From contig UBNV01000011.1 in the NCBI GenBank assembly GCA_900466945.1, positions 100,245 to 164,244 on the forward strand: a DNA stretch of 64,000 nt. The letters run 5' to 3'. This document shows, in pieces, positions 18,694 through 28,541 of this stretch (position 1 is the stretch's first letter; each line of letters begins with the position of its first letter). This DNA is from Hyphomicrobiales bacterium. GTDB lineage: Bacteria; Pseudomonadota; Alphaproteobacteria; Rhizobiales; Rhizobiaceae. The translations under genes were made by a program, and so were the position numbers. Under the pieces are notes generated by a model that was not told the origin of the DNA, searched no databases, and saw nothing but the letters and a program-made list of their open reading frames with translations.

Positions 18694-19461
18694 TCAGGCT
18701 GCCTGTGCCGAGAGAAAAGCCTTCAGGCGGTCGCTTTGCGGCGCGCGCAGCACCTCACGCGGATCACCCTCCTCTGCCACCACGCCCTGGCTCAAGAACA
18801 ACACCTTGCTGGAGACTTCGCGAGCGAAATTCATTTCGTGGGTGACGACGATCATGGTGCGCCCCTCCTCTGCCAGGCTTCGCATGACGCGCAGCACTTC
18901 GCCGACAAGCTCGGGATCCAGCGCACTGGTCGGCTCGTCGAACAGGATGAGTTCCGGCTCCATAGCCAGCGCCCTGGCGATTGCCACGCGCTGTTGTTCC
19001 CCGCCAGACAGAAACGCAGGATAGGCATCCCGCCTATGCGACAGCCCGACTTTGGCGAGATAGAAGTCAGCCCGCTCGCCAGCCTCTGACCGCGTCAGCC
19101 CCTTGACGCGGGTTGGGCCCAGCATGACATTTTCACGGGCAGTCATATGCGCCCAAAGATTGAATTGCTGGAAAACCATGGTCACGCGGGCGCGGTGGGC
19201 GCGAAGCTCGGCCTCGTCGATCACAATGAGATCGCCGGCCCGATCTTTGCGGCAGGCAAGCGGCGCCCCGTCCAGCGCAATCGTACCGGACGTTGGCCGC
19301 TCCAGGAAATTCAGGCAGCGAAGAAAGGTACTCTTGCCGGATCCCGACGAACCAATCATCGAGATGACATCACCTTTCTCTGCAGTCAGAGATACGCCCT
19401 TCAACACCTCAACGGCACCGAAAGACTTGTGAATGCTGTTTGCGGAGAGCATTGTCGTCAT
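18694..19461 (-). CDS. polar amino acid ABC transporter ATP-binding protein
   Basis: 255 residues. Walker [10 protein letters not shown]-loop, signature [15 protein letters not shown] and Walker [13 protein letters not shown], with the compact form of GlnQ/HisP-type ATPases. It is last in a five-gene minus-strand operon: binding protein, two permeases, deacylase, ATPase. The ATG at 19461 is 8 bases after the deacylase stop. A weak ribosome-binding site suggests translation by reinitiation. It powers import through the permeases at 20575 and 21303. Confidence 0.92.
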   Translation of the reverse strand: MTTMLSANSIHKSFGAVEVLKGVSLTAEKGDVISMIGSSGSGKSTFLRCLNFLERPTSGTIALDGAPLACRKDRAGDLIVIDEAELRAHRARVTMVFQQFNLWAHMTARENVMLGPTRVKGLTRSEAGERADFYLAKVGLSHRRDAYPAFLSGGEQQRVAIARALAMEPELILFDEPTSALDPELVGEVLRVMRSLAEEGRTMIVVTHEMNFAREVSSKVLFLSQGVVAEEGDPREVLRAPQSDRLKAFLSAQAA

Positions 19462-19469
19462 GGGTCTAC

Positions 19470-20582
19470 TCACGGACTGAGGAGTGGGCCGTCCCTGAAG
19501 GGACGGGCGCCGGCGATCTTGCCGAGCCGTTTGTGGATTTCCGCGATCCGGGTAGCCGGTCGCGCGTAAAAGACGCCGGATGTGCTGGCCCGGACGGGAT
19601 GCAGATCGCCTGTCACAGGATCGGTGATCTCGGCAACGATCTCGCCCTCGCGCACCCGGTGCCCGAGCGGCACTGGATATGAGACAAGCCCAGCGACCGG
19701 TGCGACCAGCGCCTCCGACCCTGCAAGCGGTGTCGGCTCGCACAATAGCGCCGGGATAGTCGAATGGCCCGCCAGCACGCCAACGTAGCGGAGATAATCG
19801 ATCAGAGCCGCGGCGTCGTCAGCTGCGACCTTGCGGACGACATCCATGCGCCCCCGCAGCTCAAGCGTGCAGCTGGTGCAGCCCTGCGGAATGACATTGT
19901 CGGGAAAAGCCTTGGCGATTGCGCCCCACGGCTTGGTCAGGGCCTCATCGAAAGGCTCACCGCCGGAGACATCGGCCACGAGCACGGCGCGGCAGCGGGT
20001 TAGTGCTGCAAGCGGAAGTACACGCTCCAGCGAAACCGGCTGTGTGTACAAGTGCACCTCGGCCTCGCCATCGCAATGCAGATCAATGACCACATCGGCT
20101 GGTAGAGCAAGCCGCAACAGCGCATGGCGCAACCGGTCGCTCGGCGCGGATGGTACGATCGTTTCAAGCGCCTGAAGCAGCGCCTGCCGGATCCGAGCCG
20201 TATTCGATTTAGGATCATCGGTGAGCATGTCGCCGACCAGCGTTATCGCCTGCGCAGTCAGATCCGGATAATCACGGTTGAAGTTGCGGCCATCATAATG
20301 GTCGAAACGGCCTTGCTGGTCCCCATACAGGAACTGCCCAAGTGCAAGCGGATTGGCCGCTGGCACGACGGTCACCCGCCCGCCAATCTTGCCCGCCCGA
20401 TCTTCCTCTATCAGTCGATCGACCAGAATGCGTGCCGCCAGCATGCCCGGTCCCTCATCAGCATGCAATCCGCCCTGGACATAGACATGCGGACCGACGT
20501 TGCCGTCGCCGAAACTGAACCAGGTCAGCCGATGGATGGTGCCCGTTCCGCGTCCGGGAATATCGATGAAATGTTCATGCAT
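19470..20582 (-). CDS. succinylglutamate desuccinylase/aspartoacylase family deacylase
   Basis: 370 residues, a zinc-dependent M14-like amidohydrolase. Metal ligands are visible as His and Glu in [10 protein letters not shown] and His in VIDLHCDGE; a C-terminal beta domain with [22 protein letters not shown] follows, as in the AstE/AspA group. Members cleave N-acyl amino acids. It overlaps the upstream permease gene by 8 bases and sits inside the transporter operon, so it probably deacylates the imported compound in the cytosol. Confidence 0.87.
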   Translation of the reverse strand: MHEHFIDIPGRGTGTIHRLTWFSFGDGNVGPHVYVQGGLHADEGPGMLAARILVDRLIEEDRAGKIGGRVTVVPAANPLALGQFLYGDQQGRFDHYDGRNFNRDYPDLTAQAITLVGDMLTDDPKSNTARIRQALLQALETIVPSAPSDRLRHALLRLALPADVVIDLHCDGEAEVHLYTQPVSLERVLPLAALTRCRAVLVADVSGGEPFDEALTKPWGAIAKAFPDNVIPQGCTSCTLELRGRMDVVRKVAADDAAALIDYLRYVGVLAGHSTIPALLCEPTPLAGSEALVAPVAGLVSYPVPLGHRVREGEIVAEITDPVTGDLHPVRASTSGVFYARPATRIAEIHKRLGKIAGARPFRDGPLLSP

Positions 20583-21306
20583 GGATGGGTTCCGCAGCTA
20601 CCACCTTGGTCGCGCTGGTGCGTGGGTCAAGGTGGCGAAGATAGTGACGCTCCAGAAGGCGGAACGTCTGGGTGAGAATGATCGTGAGCGCCAGATAGAA
20701 TACGGCTGCCATACCGAAGCTTTCCGGCAGGACGAGGTAATTCGTGTAGACGTCGCGGGCAACGCGCAGGATCTCGACGATGGTCACTGTGCTGGCAAGG
20801 GCGGTCGCGTGCATCATCTGTACCACCTCGTTGCCATATTGGGGCAGTGCCCGGCGCCAGGCGCCCGGCCAGAAGACATCGCGCAGAACCTGCAGTCGGC
20901 TGAGTCCGATTGCCCGAGCCGCCTCGATCTCGCCAGCGGGCGTTGCCCGGATGGCACCTGCGAACATCTCCGTCGTATAGGCGGTGGTGTTGAGGGTGAA
21001 GGCGAGCCAGGCGCAGAACCAGGGACTGCGCAAGACCGGCCAGATCGCGCTTTCGCGGATCACTTCGAACTGCGGCAGGCCATAGTAGATGATGAAGAGC
21101 TGCACCAAGAGCGGCGTGCCCCTGATGACATAGGTATAGGTCCAGACCGGTATCCTCGCCCAGGGATTTGCCGAGGCGCGTGCGACCGACAAGGGGATTG
21201 ACAGCACCAGGCCAGCCGAGATCGACAGCACGAGAAGAAGAAGCGTGATCCACAGTCCGTCGATGAAGAAGGGCAGCGTCTCGGATACGATTTGCCAGTT
21301 GATCAT
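20575..21306 (-). CDS. amino acid ABC transporter permease
   Basis: 243 residues, HisQM-type inner-membrane permease with about five hydrophobic segments and the EAA loop (EIEAARAIGLSRLQVLRDVF) that docks to the ATPase. It overlaps the first permease gene by 4 bases and the deacylase by 8 bases. With the 21303 protein it would form the heterodimeric channel for the binding protein at 22057. Confidence 0.92.
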   Translation of the reverse strand: MINWQIVSETLPFFIDGLWITLLLLVLSISAGLVLSIPLSVARASANPWARIPVWTYTYVIRGTPLLVQLFIIYYGLPQFEVIRESAIWPVLRSPWFCAWLAFTLNTTAYTTEMFAGAIRATPAGEIEAARAIGLSRLQVLRDVFWPGAWRRALPQYGNEVVQMMHATALASTVTIVEILRVARDVYTNYLVLPESFGMAAVFYLALTIILTQTFRLLERHYLRHLDPRTSATKVVAAEPIHA

Positions 21307-21992
21307 CGAAGGGCCTCCCGACGAACGCCTCTGGAGAAACGGCGCTCGACCATCGAAAGAACGAGGATCGAGACGGTGGTCACGGCGAGATAGATGGCTC
21401 CTGTCAGGGCATAGAAGGTAAACGGCGCACGCGTGGCAGCCGATGCGAGACCCGCCCTGTGCACCATGTCATCGAGCCCGATGATCGAGACAAGCGCGGT
21501 CGCCTTCAGCATGACCAGCCAGTTGTTGGTGAAGCCAGGGATCGCATGGCGGATCATCTGTGGCAGGGTGATGTTGGTGAGCACCTGCAGGCGCGTCAGC
21601 CCGCAGGCATAGCCCGCCTCGATCTGGCCACGCGGAATGGCGAGGATCGCGCCACGAAAGGTCTCGGTCAGATAGGCACCGAAGACGAAACCGAGGGTCA
21701 ACGTACCGGCCGCGAAGGGGTTGATCTCGATGTAACCCCAGCCGCGGGCATCGGCTATCCGATTGAGCAGGATCTGCCCGCCATAGAAGACGCCAAGCAT
21801 CAGAAGCAGATCGGGCAGAGAGCGTACAACGGTGGTGTAGGCATTAGCGGCTCCTCGTAAAAACGGCGAGGCTGAGAGCTTTGCCATGGCGCCAATGAGA
21901 CCGAAGACGCAAGCAACCAGAAGTGAGACTGAAGCTACCGAAAGGGTGACGCCGAGCCCCGCGACGATCATGGGCAGATATCCGTGGAACAT
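21303..21992 (-). CDS. amino acid ABC transporter permease
   Basis: 229 residues from the ATG of MFHGYLPMIVAG, which follows CGGGAGG; longer in-frame starts have no membrane-protein composition. HisQM family, with an EAA loop (QIEAGYACGLTRLQVL) and several membrane segments. First of two permeases in the operon. Confidence 0.9.
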   Translation of the reverse strand: MFHGYLPMIVAGLGVTLSVASVSLLVACVFGLIGAMAKLSASPFLRGAANAYTTVVRSLPDLLLMLGVFYGGQILLNRIADARGWGYIEINPFAAGTLTLGFVFGAYLTETFRGAILAIPRGQIEAGYACGLTRLQVLTNITLPQMIRHAIPGFTNNWLVMLKATALVSIIGLDDMVHRAGLASAATRAPFTFYALTGAIYLAVTTVSILVLSMVERRFSRGVRREALR

Positions 21993-22011
21993 GTTACCTC
22001 CCGGGCAAGCC

Positions 22012-22038
22012 GCTCCACCGAATTCACGGCGGTGGAGC
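22012..22038 (-). promoter_or_regulatory. stem-loop between binding-protein and permease genes
   Basis: GCTCCACCG and CGGTGGAGC form a perfect 9-bp stem with a 9-base loop, 18 bases after the binding-protein stop and before the permease start. Such hairpins commonly stabilise or partly terminate binding-protein messages so that the binding protein is made in excess. Confidence 0.55.
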
Positions 22039-22056
22039 AACATGCAGGTTCGCCGA

Positions 22057-22833
22057 TCAGGGCTGCGCCGGCTTCGGCATGATGTCGAAATCAAAATACT
22101 TGGCCGAGATGGTCTTGTAGGTGCCATCCTGCATGACGGAGGAGAGGGCAGCGTTGATGTCGCCCTTCAGTTTCTCCTCGCCCTTGCGGAGTGCGATACC
22201 CACCCCGCCATCGGTGCTTTCGGTGAGCGTGATAGCCTCGCCGACTTGCGAAAAGCCTTTGCCTTCCGGCTGCTTCAGGAAACTTTCTCCCGACACGACG
22301 GAGGACCCGAATGCAATGTCTCCGCGGCCGGCCGCAAGTTCGAGATACACAGCCGTCTCCTTGTCAACCAAGAGGGCCTCGCTGTCGGGATAGTTTGCAG
22401 CGATGTAATCAGCCCGAGGGCTGTTGCGCAGCACAATGATCGTCTTGCCCTTCAGATCCTCGGGTGAGTACCCGGTAAAAGCACCTTCCTTGGCGACAAA
22501 ACGAGAGGGCACATCGTAGTAAGGATCAGAGAAATCGACGACCTGCTTGCGCTTGTCTGTGATCGTCATGGAGGCGACGATTACGTCAAACTTCTTGGCG
22601 TTGAGAGCCGGGATCATCCCATCCCACTCCTGCTGGACCATTTCGCAGGTGACCTGCATCTTGGCGCAGAGAGCCTCTGCAATCTCGATATCGAACCCGG
22701 ACAGCTTGCCGTCAGCAGCCACTTGGCTGAACGGCGGATAGTTGCCCTCCACCCCGATGCGCAGCGTGTCCGCATGGGCTACGCTGGCGCCGAGAATAAG
22801 TGTAATCACGGAGCATGCTGTTATGAAGCGCAT
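22057..22833 (-). CDS. amino acid ABC transporter substrate-binding protein
   Basis: 258 residues from the ATG at 22833 (GGGAGGT upstream). Signal peptide ending SVAHA, then LRIGVEGNYPPFS and GKLSGFDIEIAEALCAKM, the SBP_bac_3 family that binds lysine/arginine/ornithine, glutamine or opine-like ligands. A Trp/Asp-containing pocket segment EWDGMIPAL is present. First gene of the operon, divergent from an RpiR regulator 68 bases away. The deacylase in the operon suggests an acylated amino acid as ligand. Confidence 0.92.
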   Translation of the reverse strand: MRFITACSVITLILGASVAHADTLRIGVEGNYPPFSQVAADGKLSGFDIEIAEALCAKMQVTCEMVQQEWDGMIPALNAKKFDVIVASMTITDKRKQVVDFSDPYYDVPSRFVAKEGAFTGYSPEDLKGKTIIVLRNSPRADYIAANYPDSEALLVDKETAVYLELAAGRGDIAFGSSVVSGESFLKQPEGKGFSQVGEAITLTESTDGGVGIALRKGEEKLKGDINAALSSVMQDGTYKTISAKYFDFDIMPKPAQP

Positions 22834-22901
22834 AGGAAACGACCTCCCTGTTCTCTTTCCTGCACCTTGACGATGGCAACAGATTTTCAGATAGTCAACA
22901 G

Positions 22902-23819
22902 GTGAAAATAAATATGTCACCATCTCCGTCGTCATGGTCGGCCGAAGCCGATCGCCGCTTCAACTCCTCGCCGCTTGGCCGGAAGGTTCTGTCGCTGCTC
23001 AAGGAGGGCTCGCCATCCCAGCGCGGACTATCCGAATTTATCCTGCGTGACCCGATCTTTGTCGCCACCCATGGCATCGAGGATGTCGCAAAGAATTCAA
23101 CGATCTCTGCAAGCACCATCTCGCGCTATGTCCGCGACCTCGGCCTTTCCGGCTATGCCGAGTTTCGAGCGGCCGTTGGCGAAACCGTGCACGCTTTGAT
23201 CGCCCCAGTGAACAAACTTGGCGCCGAACTGGACAAGGCAAGCAACGGACAGGGGGCAGCCGAAGCGAGCCTCGGAAATGGACTGAGATCGATCGAAGCA
23301 CTGACGGATCAAGAGACGGCCCGCACGATTCGCGAGGTGGCACAGCTCATCAAGAATGCCCGCAACGTCTGGGTCATGGGGTTCGGGCTCTCGTCGCATC
23401 TGGCCGCGATGCTGACACTCGGTTTGCAGCCCTACCGTGACGGCGTCGTCAATGTCGTGCAATACGGTGGAACGGAAGTCGCCGCCGGGCGCTTGATGAG
23501 CGCAGGCCAAGGCGACCTCCTCATCGCCCTCGCCTTCCCGCGCTATTCAGCCGATGTGACCGATCTCGCCAACGCGGCGAAACGGGCAGGCGCCGATGTC
23601 GTGGCACTGACCGATTCCATCGCGTCACCCCTGGCAGCCGTCACCGACACTCTGCTTCTGGCACCTGCTCCGCATCCGCTGCTACCCTCGTCCTGCCTGC
23701 CCGCCCTTGCCCTGATCGAAGCCCTTGTATCGGAATTCCTGGTCTCGGACCCCGCCCATGTCGAGCGCGCGGGCAGGCTTGCGGCCGCTATGGCTGCATA
23801 CCTCTCGACAACATCATGA
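22902..23819 (+). CDS. MurR/RpiR-family transcriptional regulator
   Basis: 305 residues. N-terminal RpiR helix-turn-helix (STISRYVRDLGLSGYAEF) and a C-terminal SIS domain (VWVMGFGLSSHLAAML, ALAFPRYSADVTDLA, VVALTDS), which usually binds a phosphosugar or related ligand. It is divergent from the amino-acid-type ABC operon and is its likely regulator. Related proteins control amino-acid-type transporters in Rhizobiaceae despite the sugar-type SIS domain. Confidence 0.9.
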   Translation: MKINMSPSPSSWSAEADRRFNSSPLGRKVLSLLKEGSPSQRGLSEFILRDPIFVATHGIEDVAKNSTISASTISRYVRDLGLSGYAEFRAAVGETVHALIAPVNKLGAELDKASNGQGAAEASLGNGLRSIEALTDQETARTIREVAQLIKNARNVWVMGFGLSSHLAAMLTLGLQPYRDGVVNVVQYGGTEVAAGRLMSAGQGDLLIALAFPRYSADVTDLANAAKRAGADVVALTDSIASPLAAVTDTLLLAPAPHPLLPSSCLPALALIEALVSEFLVSDPAHVERAGRLAAAMAAYLSTTS

Positions 23820-23951
23820 GAGACAGCACGAAGCTGGATTTTCATTGAGCGCATGGAAAGAGAAAGGATATGGCGCTGTGAGCGGATCCGAACCGTCGAC
23901 CTGTCAGTCGTTCGAACACGAGCAGGCCGATCAGAGCGGCAAAACACGCAT

Positions 23952-24477
23952 CTAGTTAGTTGGAATTTCCGCAAGGGGGCCGACAGGAGACTGTCCGCTT
24001 CTGGCGGACGAACCCCAGAAACGGACACCTCGTATCCGCGAGGAGATAGCCCAAATCCCGGTACGCTCCGCTAACTCTAGGGCATCTTCAATGTCGACGC
24101 CGAGAGATCGGACTGTGTTCTCGATCTTGGTGTGCCCCAGCAAGATTTGGATCGCCCGAAAATTACCCGTCGCCTTGTAAATATTTAGGGCTTTGGTCCT
24201 ACGGAGCGAATGGGTGCTGGAGTCTTCTCGCCTGAGCCCTATCGCGTTAATCCATTCATCGACCAAGCGTGCGTACTGGCACTTGCTCAGGTGGCTACGA
24301 TGGTCAGTCCGATTGGGGAAAGCGTAATTATCGACGGAGCCGCCTCTTCGTTCCAGCCATGAGAGCAAACTTGACCTGACATCCGCCGTGATGTGGAAAT
24401 CGACTGGGCGGCCATGCTTGGACGCGATTGGACACATGTCGCTTTGCCGTGTGACTTCGTCATACGTAGCCGAATGC
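23952..24477 (-). pseudogene. tyrosine recombinase remnant (C-terminal catalytic part)
   Basis: The minus strand reads KHGRPVDFHITADVRSSLL, QYARLVDEWINAIGLR, THSLRRTKALNIYKATGNFR and IQILLGHTKIENTVRSLGVD, which are the box-II part of a phage-type integrase: HxLRR and LGH are the His-Arg and His catalytic elements. The first catalytic Arg and the N-terminal DNA-binding domain are missing, and a stop lies in frame just upstream of 24477. The end runs past the family's usual C-terminus into repeat DNA. A dead fragment. Confidence 0.75.
23964..23983 (+). repeat. dispersed intergenic repeat, copy A (partial)
   Basis: AATTTCCGCAAGGGGGCCGA repeats the core seen at 44463-44498 and 51176-51210 in the same orientation. 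Here the left arm of the hairpin is missing. Confidence 0.5.
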
Positions 24478-24500
24478 GAGCGGTGTATCGACTCGACTGG

Positions 24501-25065
24501 TTAGGGGCCGAATACGACAACGCGTGCGGAATTATGGGCGATATCCGATGCTTTCCTCGGGGCCCCAGCGATCTGTTCTCCTTGAGCCAATTCGGACCTA
24601 GTCGATGATAGCGTCCCAAAGAGCAGTTCCGGAATCACGGCTGGCAGCAACATCGGCTTGGTCAGATCGGGGCGACAGCGGTGTGATACCGTACGACAGT
24701 TCCCCGCGGATCGGGAGATGTCTCGCCTTGAACCAACCAATAATCCGCTTGTATCCGGCAAACCGCTGCAGCGCGACATTGAAGTTCGAACTGCAGAAGC
24801 TCGCGTAAATCGGTGGATCGAAAGTCTCCACGGAGATCGATTTGCCGAGCAAAACGGCAACGTTCCGGCCATTGCTGCTCGCTTCCAGCCCGTGCCAAAG
24901 GCGAAAATACTCCGCCGGTGAGAGCCACGCATCTTTCGCGGCGTGAAGATCGGCAGGCAGTTGCGTGTGAGACAGAAAGTCGACGGGATCCATTCCCATG
25001 TCCAGGATGAGAAGTCGCCAACATGGATGCATTGCAAAGCGGTTTGCACGTTTCAGCATCATCAT
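24501..25065 (-). pseudogene. AraC-family regulator, N-terminal ligand domain only, frameshifted
   Basis: From the ATG at 25065 the frame reads CWRLLILDMGMDPVDFL, AWLSPAEYFRLWHGLEASS and SVETFDPPIYASFCSSNF, the arabinose-binding-like N-domain of AraC regulators of the OruR/ArgR type. Homology then passes into a second frame (RRDISRSAGNCRT, MLLPAVIPELLFGTL, ELAQGEQIAGAPR) before stopping near 24501. The helix-turn-helix half is absent, cut off where the integrase remnant begins. It cannot bind DNA as it stands. Confidence 0.72.
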
Positions 25066-25584
25066 GCTCTCCGCTTCCTGGTTTCCGTTACCGTTACTTG
25101 TTCGTAACGAGTCCGCTGGCAATCATTTGCTTCCCAGTCGGGACGGATGAAGCCGAGATTGGGCTTTCCACATTCCAGGTGGGGGATGTTATTGGCGGTC
25201 GAGCCATTCGACACATGCAGGCGTATGTCTGGAAACTTCTGACCGATCCGCGCCAGAAATGTCGCAAGCACACCCGTCGTTGCCGGATAGATCGTGCCGA
25301 ACCTGATCTCCCGTATGGGTCCTGCCTCCTGCCGCGCGTGCCATTTCGGCTGAGAGCTCCAGCTCCCCCCCATCATCTGGGCACAGCGGTCGTAGAACAC
25401 CTCCCCTGCCCACGTCAGTTCGACCTTGTGCGTCGAGCGGACAAGCAACTGGACGCCGAGCCCTTTCTCAAGCGCTTGAACCTGCGTGCCCAATGCCGGC
25501 TGGGCGATGTTCACATGCATGGCTGCCTGGCCGAAGGGAGCTCCTTAGCGACCCGACGAAGTAGGATATTTGGCGGAGTTCCAT
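25062..25584 (-). pseudogene. LysR-family regulator, degenerate
   Basis: A typical LysR start, MELRQISYFV, is at 25584. The helix-turn-helix continues in other frames: VAKEL in one, then FGQAAMHVNIAQPALGTQVQ in a third, so at least two frameshifts lie within 40 bases. The third frame runs on through LGVQLLVRSTHKVELTWAG and IREIRFGTIYPATTGVL to IPHLECGKPNLGFIRPDW and then loses homology near 25080, about half the normal 300 residues. The AraC remnant begins there. Confidence 0.78.
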
Positions 25585-25620
25585 AACAGGTCCGATACTG
25601 CGGCCATGGGCCGGAGGCCA

Positions 25621-26799
25621 TCAAACTTCTGCTCGAGCGAGCCCGCGGGCCATCGCGGCGATGAGGTCGGTTCTGGTGACAATACCGATGAGTTTGCCAT
25701 ATTCCAGAATGGGCACGGCATCGACATCCGTGTCACCCATCAACGGCAACAACGCTCCGAGCGGCGTGGTCGCAATAGCGCGCGGGACCGTGACACTCAT
25801 GATGTCGACTGCGAGGACTGGTTTATCCCTGTCGGGATCGATCAGCCTTCGCAGAGCGGGGATGAGGCCTCGATCGAGGCGAAGTGCGTCTTCTCTTGCT
25901 CGGCTGATGAGATGCATCTGGAAGATAATGCCTAAAAATCGCTGCTTCTCATCAACGACGGGCAGCGATGTGAAACGATGACGCCGGAAGAGATCCGCCA
26001 CCGTGCCCAAATCTGTGTTTGCCCTCACCGTGATCAGATTCGAGGACATGATGGCGCCAGCAGTTGGAGTGCCGATCTGGTGTGCTGCCGCCTTGAGCTC
26101 TGCGGCACCGATCAGGCGTGCCAAATCTTCGACGCCGAGGTTGAATGACTGTCGATAGCGTTGAAGGATGTCGCCTAGCTCAGCCTCGGAGAGCCCCAGT
26201 CGTTCGACGGCGATCCTGTCAGCCGTGCCATGCCTGTTCTGCTGGTCGAATTGACGAAACGGATAGCGGCGCCCTGTGAGCCTGGCAAAGGCGATAGCAA
26301 TCAGGACGAGGCTTGCCGTGCCCGTCGCAATTGGCGCAAGCGCGAACCAGAAACCGAGACGCTCCACGGCCTCCGGGCTCATGGCAGCCGTCATGGCGAC
26401 GGCTCCTGCCGGCGGATGAACTGCCCGCAGCATGAACGTCACAAAGATCGCAAGAGCGACGGCAACGGCGATCCGTAACGTCGGCTCGGGAATGAACAGC
26501 GAGATTGCCACGCCAACAAGAGCCGCGACAGTATTGCCGATGACTGCAGACCATGGCTGAGCAAGCGGACTGTTGGGAACAGCAAACAGGAGAACAGCAC
26601 TCGCGCCCAGCGGTGCGACAAGGTAGAGGCCATTTTCGAGATCAACGCCGGGAGACAGCAAGAAATAGCCGGTCAGCCAAAGCCCGATGAAAGCTCCAAG
26701 GCCAGCCCGCAGAGCCTCCATTGGAGCCGTGCCAGCCACTGCCGGCCCAAATGAACGTAAGAACTGCAATTGAATATTCCCGATCGATCGAAAGCACAA
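25621..26799 (-). CDS. HPP-family membrane protein with CBS domain pair
   Basis: Up to 392 residues. N-terminal HPP domain (residues about 25-165) with four membrane segments and the name-giving motif in LRAVHPPAGAVAM, then a linker and two CBS domains (about 240-385; SSNLITVRANTDLGTVADLF and DVDAVPILEYGKLIGIVT). HPP proteins have been linked to nitrite transport; CBS pairs usually sense adenine nucleotides. The start is uncertain: a TTG at 26799 or an in-frame TTG at 26769. No neighbour clarifies its role; it follows the decayed LysR gene. Confidence 0.85.
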   Translation of the reverse strand: MCFRSIGNIQLQFLRSFGPAVAGTAPMEALRAGLGAFIGLWLTGYFLLSPGVDLENGLYLVAPLGASAVLLFAVPNSPLAQPWSAVIGNTVAALVGVAISLFIPEPTLRIAVAVALAIFVTFMLRAVHPPAGAVAMTAAMSPEAVERLGFWFALAPIATGTASLVLIAIAFARLTGRRYPFRQFDQQNRHGTADRIAVERLGLSEAELGDILQRYRQSFNLGVEDLARLIGAAELKAAAHQIGTPTAGAIMSSNLITVRANTDLGTVADLFRRHRFTSLPVVDEKQRFLGIIFQMHLISRAREDALRLDRGLIPALRRLIDPDRDKPVLAVDIMSVTVPRAIATTPLGALLPLMGDTDVDAVPILEYGKLIGIVTRTDLIAAMARGLARAEV

Positions 26800-27166
26800 A
26801 CTTTCAGCAAATGATCAGAATTTCAACCGGCTACCAGCGCTCAGAGCCACCGTGATTTTAAAGGATACGGGCGCATGTCGTCCAAGAGACAGGTCTCACG
26901 GCCAATTCCGCTCCTCAAAGCTGTGTGACCTCACAGTATTGACGTGACGAGCTCATTCTTGAACCCTTGGGGGCGGATGCCCTGCTTTCGCCGATGCTCA
27001 TCCGTAGTGCTCTTGAAAGGAGTCGAAACCGCAGCTCCTTTGAAAACCCGCCTGGAAATGACATCGGCTCCCAATCTCAACACATTTTTTGGCTGCGACT
27101 ACCCTTCATTTTCTTCCATGAAGACCGATATCGTTCAGCAGAGCCTATTTGTTTTGAGACGCTGAC
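26800..27166. other. intergenic stretch, no gene seen
   Basis: Between the HPP start and the VOC stop. Short open frames on the plus strand have no recognisable protein composition. It should hold the promoter of the HPP gene, but I see no clear element. Confidence 0.5.
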
Positions 27167-27676
27167 TCAGCGGGCGCTCCACAATCGTTCTGATGAGCCG
27201 TTTTCGTAGCCTAGTCGGTCGAAGCTCGCCACCTCCAGCATCAGCCCCCATGGGGCGCGGAAATAAATCCACTCGAAGCCGGCCAATGGTCCCTCTTCTA
27301 CATGGTTCGGTCCGTCGAGCACGTCAACGCCCAGTTCCAGAAGGCGCTTCTTCGCCTCGTGAACGTCATCGACTTGAAAGCAGAGATGCATGCCGCCAAC
27401 TTCAGATGAGCGCAGCGCAGTGCCCGCAGGTTCATCGCCGGTATACTCGAACAGCTCCACGCTGGTGCCGAGACCGCATTTCAGGAACACAAGGTCTTTA
27501 ATGTTCGATGTCGGCAACGCCCCGAGCTTTCGCTCCATGAAGGCCTCATCGACGTCGAACGCCCCGGTTCGGAAGACATCGACAGCTCCAAACACAGCCT
27601 TGAAAAAGGCAATGCCCTGATCGATGTCCGGCACCGTGATGCCGATATGGTGCATTCCGAATGTCTTGAACCCCAT
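27167..27676 (-). CDS. VOC-family (glyoxalase-fold) protein
   Basis: 169 residues, two beta-alpha-beta-beta-beta units. Likely metal ligands are His in MHHIGITVPDID, His in GGMHLCFQVDD and Glu in LMLEVASF. Fold members include glyoxalases, epimerases and extradiol-type dioxygenases. It is the last gene of the long minus-strand block that starts at 40863, so it probably acts on an intermediate of that pathway. Its C-terminus has a close relative left as a scar at 3147-3220. Confidence 0.88.
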   Translation of the reverse strand: MGFKTFGMHHIGITVPDIDQGIAFFKAVFGAVDVFRTGAFDVDEAFMERKLGALPTSNIKDLVFLKCGLGTSVELFEYTGDEPAGTALRSSEVGGMHLCFQVDDVHEAKKRLLELGVDVLDGPNHVEEGPLAGFEWIYFRAPWGLMLEVASFDRLGYENGSSERLWSAR

Positions 27677-27749
27677 CGTTCCCTCCCAGCTTCTTCCTAG
27701 TTGGCACTGTCATTTGCGTAATCTCATCTGCTAGGTCACAACGCCTCGC

Positions 27750-28541
27750 TTATGTCAGAACCATGCCGCCATCGATCATCACGGTCTGGCCGGTCATGTA
27801 GTCGGACAAGGAAGAAGCCAGAAACAGAGTAGATCCCGTGAGATCTTTGGGCGTCGAGACGCGACCAAGCAGGATCGACTGCGAAAACTCGTTGATCGCC
27901 TGATCTGGTTTCTGTGTGAGACCATGATCCATGAACTCGCGATCGAGCTGTTGCCAGAGTTCCGTCGCCACCACACCCGGCGCAAAGCAGTTCACCGTGA
28001 TCCTATGTTCAGCAAGGGCCCGCGCTGCCGCCTGGGTCAGGGCGACCACGGCGAATTTCGAAGCACAGTAGTGGGCAAACAAGGGGTATCCCTGTTTGCC
28101 GGCGATGGAGGCGGTATTGATGATCTTGCCTCCGCCGCCTTGCTTGATCATCTGCCGTGCGGCTTCCTGCGTGCCAATCAGGACGCCCAGTCCATTGATG
28201 TCCATGATGCGCCTGAAATCGGCCTCGGTGACCTCGAGGAAGGGGCATGTCTGACTGATGCCGGCATTGTTGAACATCACGTCCAGCCGCCCGAATTGGG
28301 AGACCGTCTCGTCAACGGCCTGTCTGGTGCTTGCGCGGTCGGAGACGTCGACCCTGACGGCCAGCGCTTTGCCACCTGTCTGCGCGATAGCTACTGCCAC
28401 CGCTTCGGCTGCCGTGGCGTTCAGATCGGCGACAACCACGTTCGCGCCGTTTGCGGCAAGATCCAAGGCGATCGCGGCGCCAATGCCACGGCCGGCACCG
28501 GTGACGATCACGACCTTTCCATTCATCATGTCACCAGGCAT
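27750..28541 (-). CDS. short-chain dehydrogenase/reductase
   Basis: 263 residues, classical SDR. Cofactor motif TGAGRGIGAA with Asp in VVVADLN (NAD preference), NNAGIS, and catalytic Ser in NTASIAG with YCASKFA. C-terminal MIDGGMVLT is normal. GGAGG precedes the ATG. It lies between the ABC ATPase-permease gene and the VOC gene on one strand, so it probably oxidises the alcohol or cyclitol brought in by the transporter. Confidence 0.9.
   Translation of the reverse strand: MPGDMMNGKVVIVTGAGRGIGAAIALDLAANGANVVVADLNATAAEAVAVAIAQTGGKALAVRVDVSDRASTRQAVDETVSQFGRLDVMFNNAGISQTCPFLEVTEADFRRIMDINGLGVLIGTQEAARQMIKQGGGGKIINTASIAGKQGYPLFAHYCASKFAVVALTQAAARALAEHRITVNCFAPGVVATELWQQLDREFMDHGLTQKPDQAINEFSQSILLGRVSTPKDLTGSTLFLASSLSDYMTGQTVMIDGGMVLT

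Noticed and set aside
23880..23951. A GTTCGAA-containing stretch considered as a tRNA or an attachment site
   Set aside because: I could not form acceptor, D and anticodon arms around it, so it does not fold as a tRNA.
26944..27209. Overlapping short plus-strand frames upstream of the HPP gene
   Set aside because: Neither has protein-like composition or a ribosome-binding site; one runs into the VOC gene.
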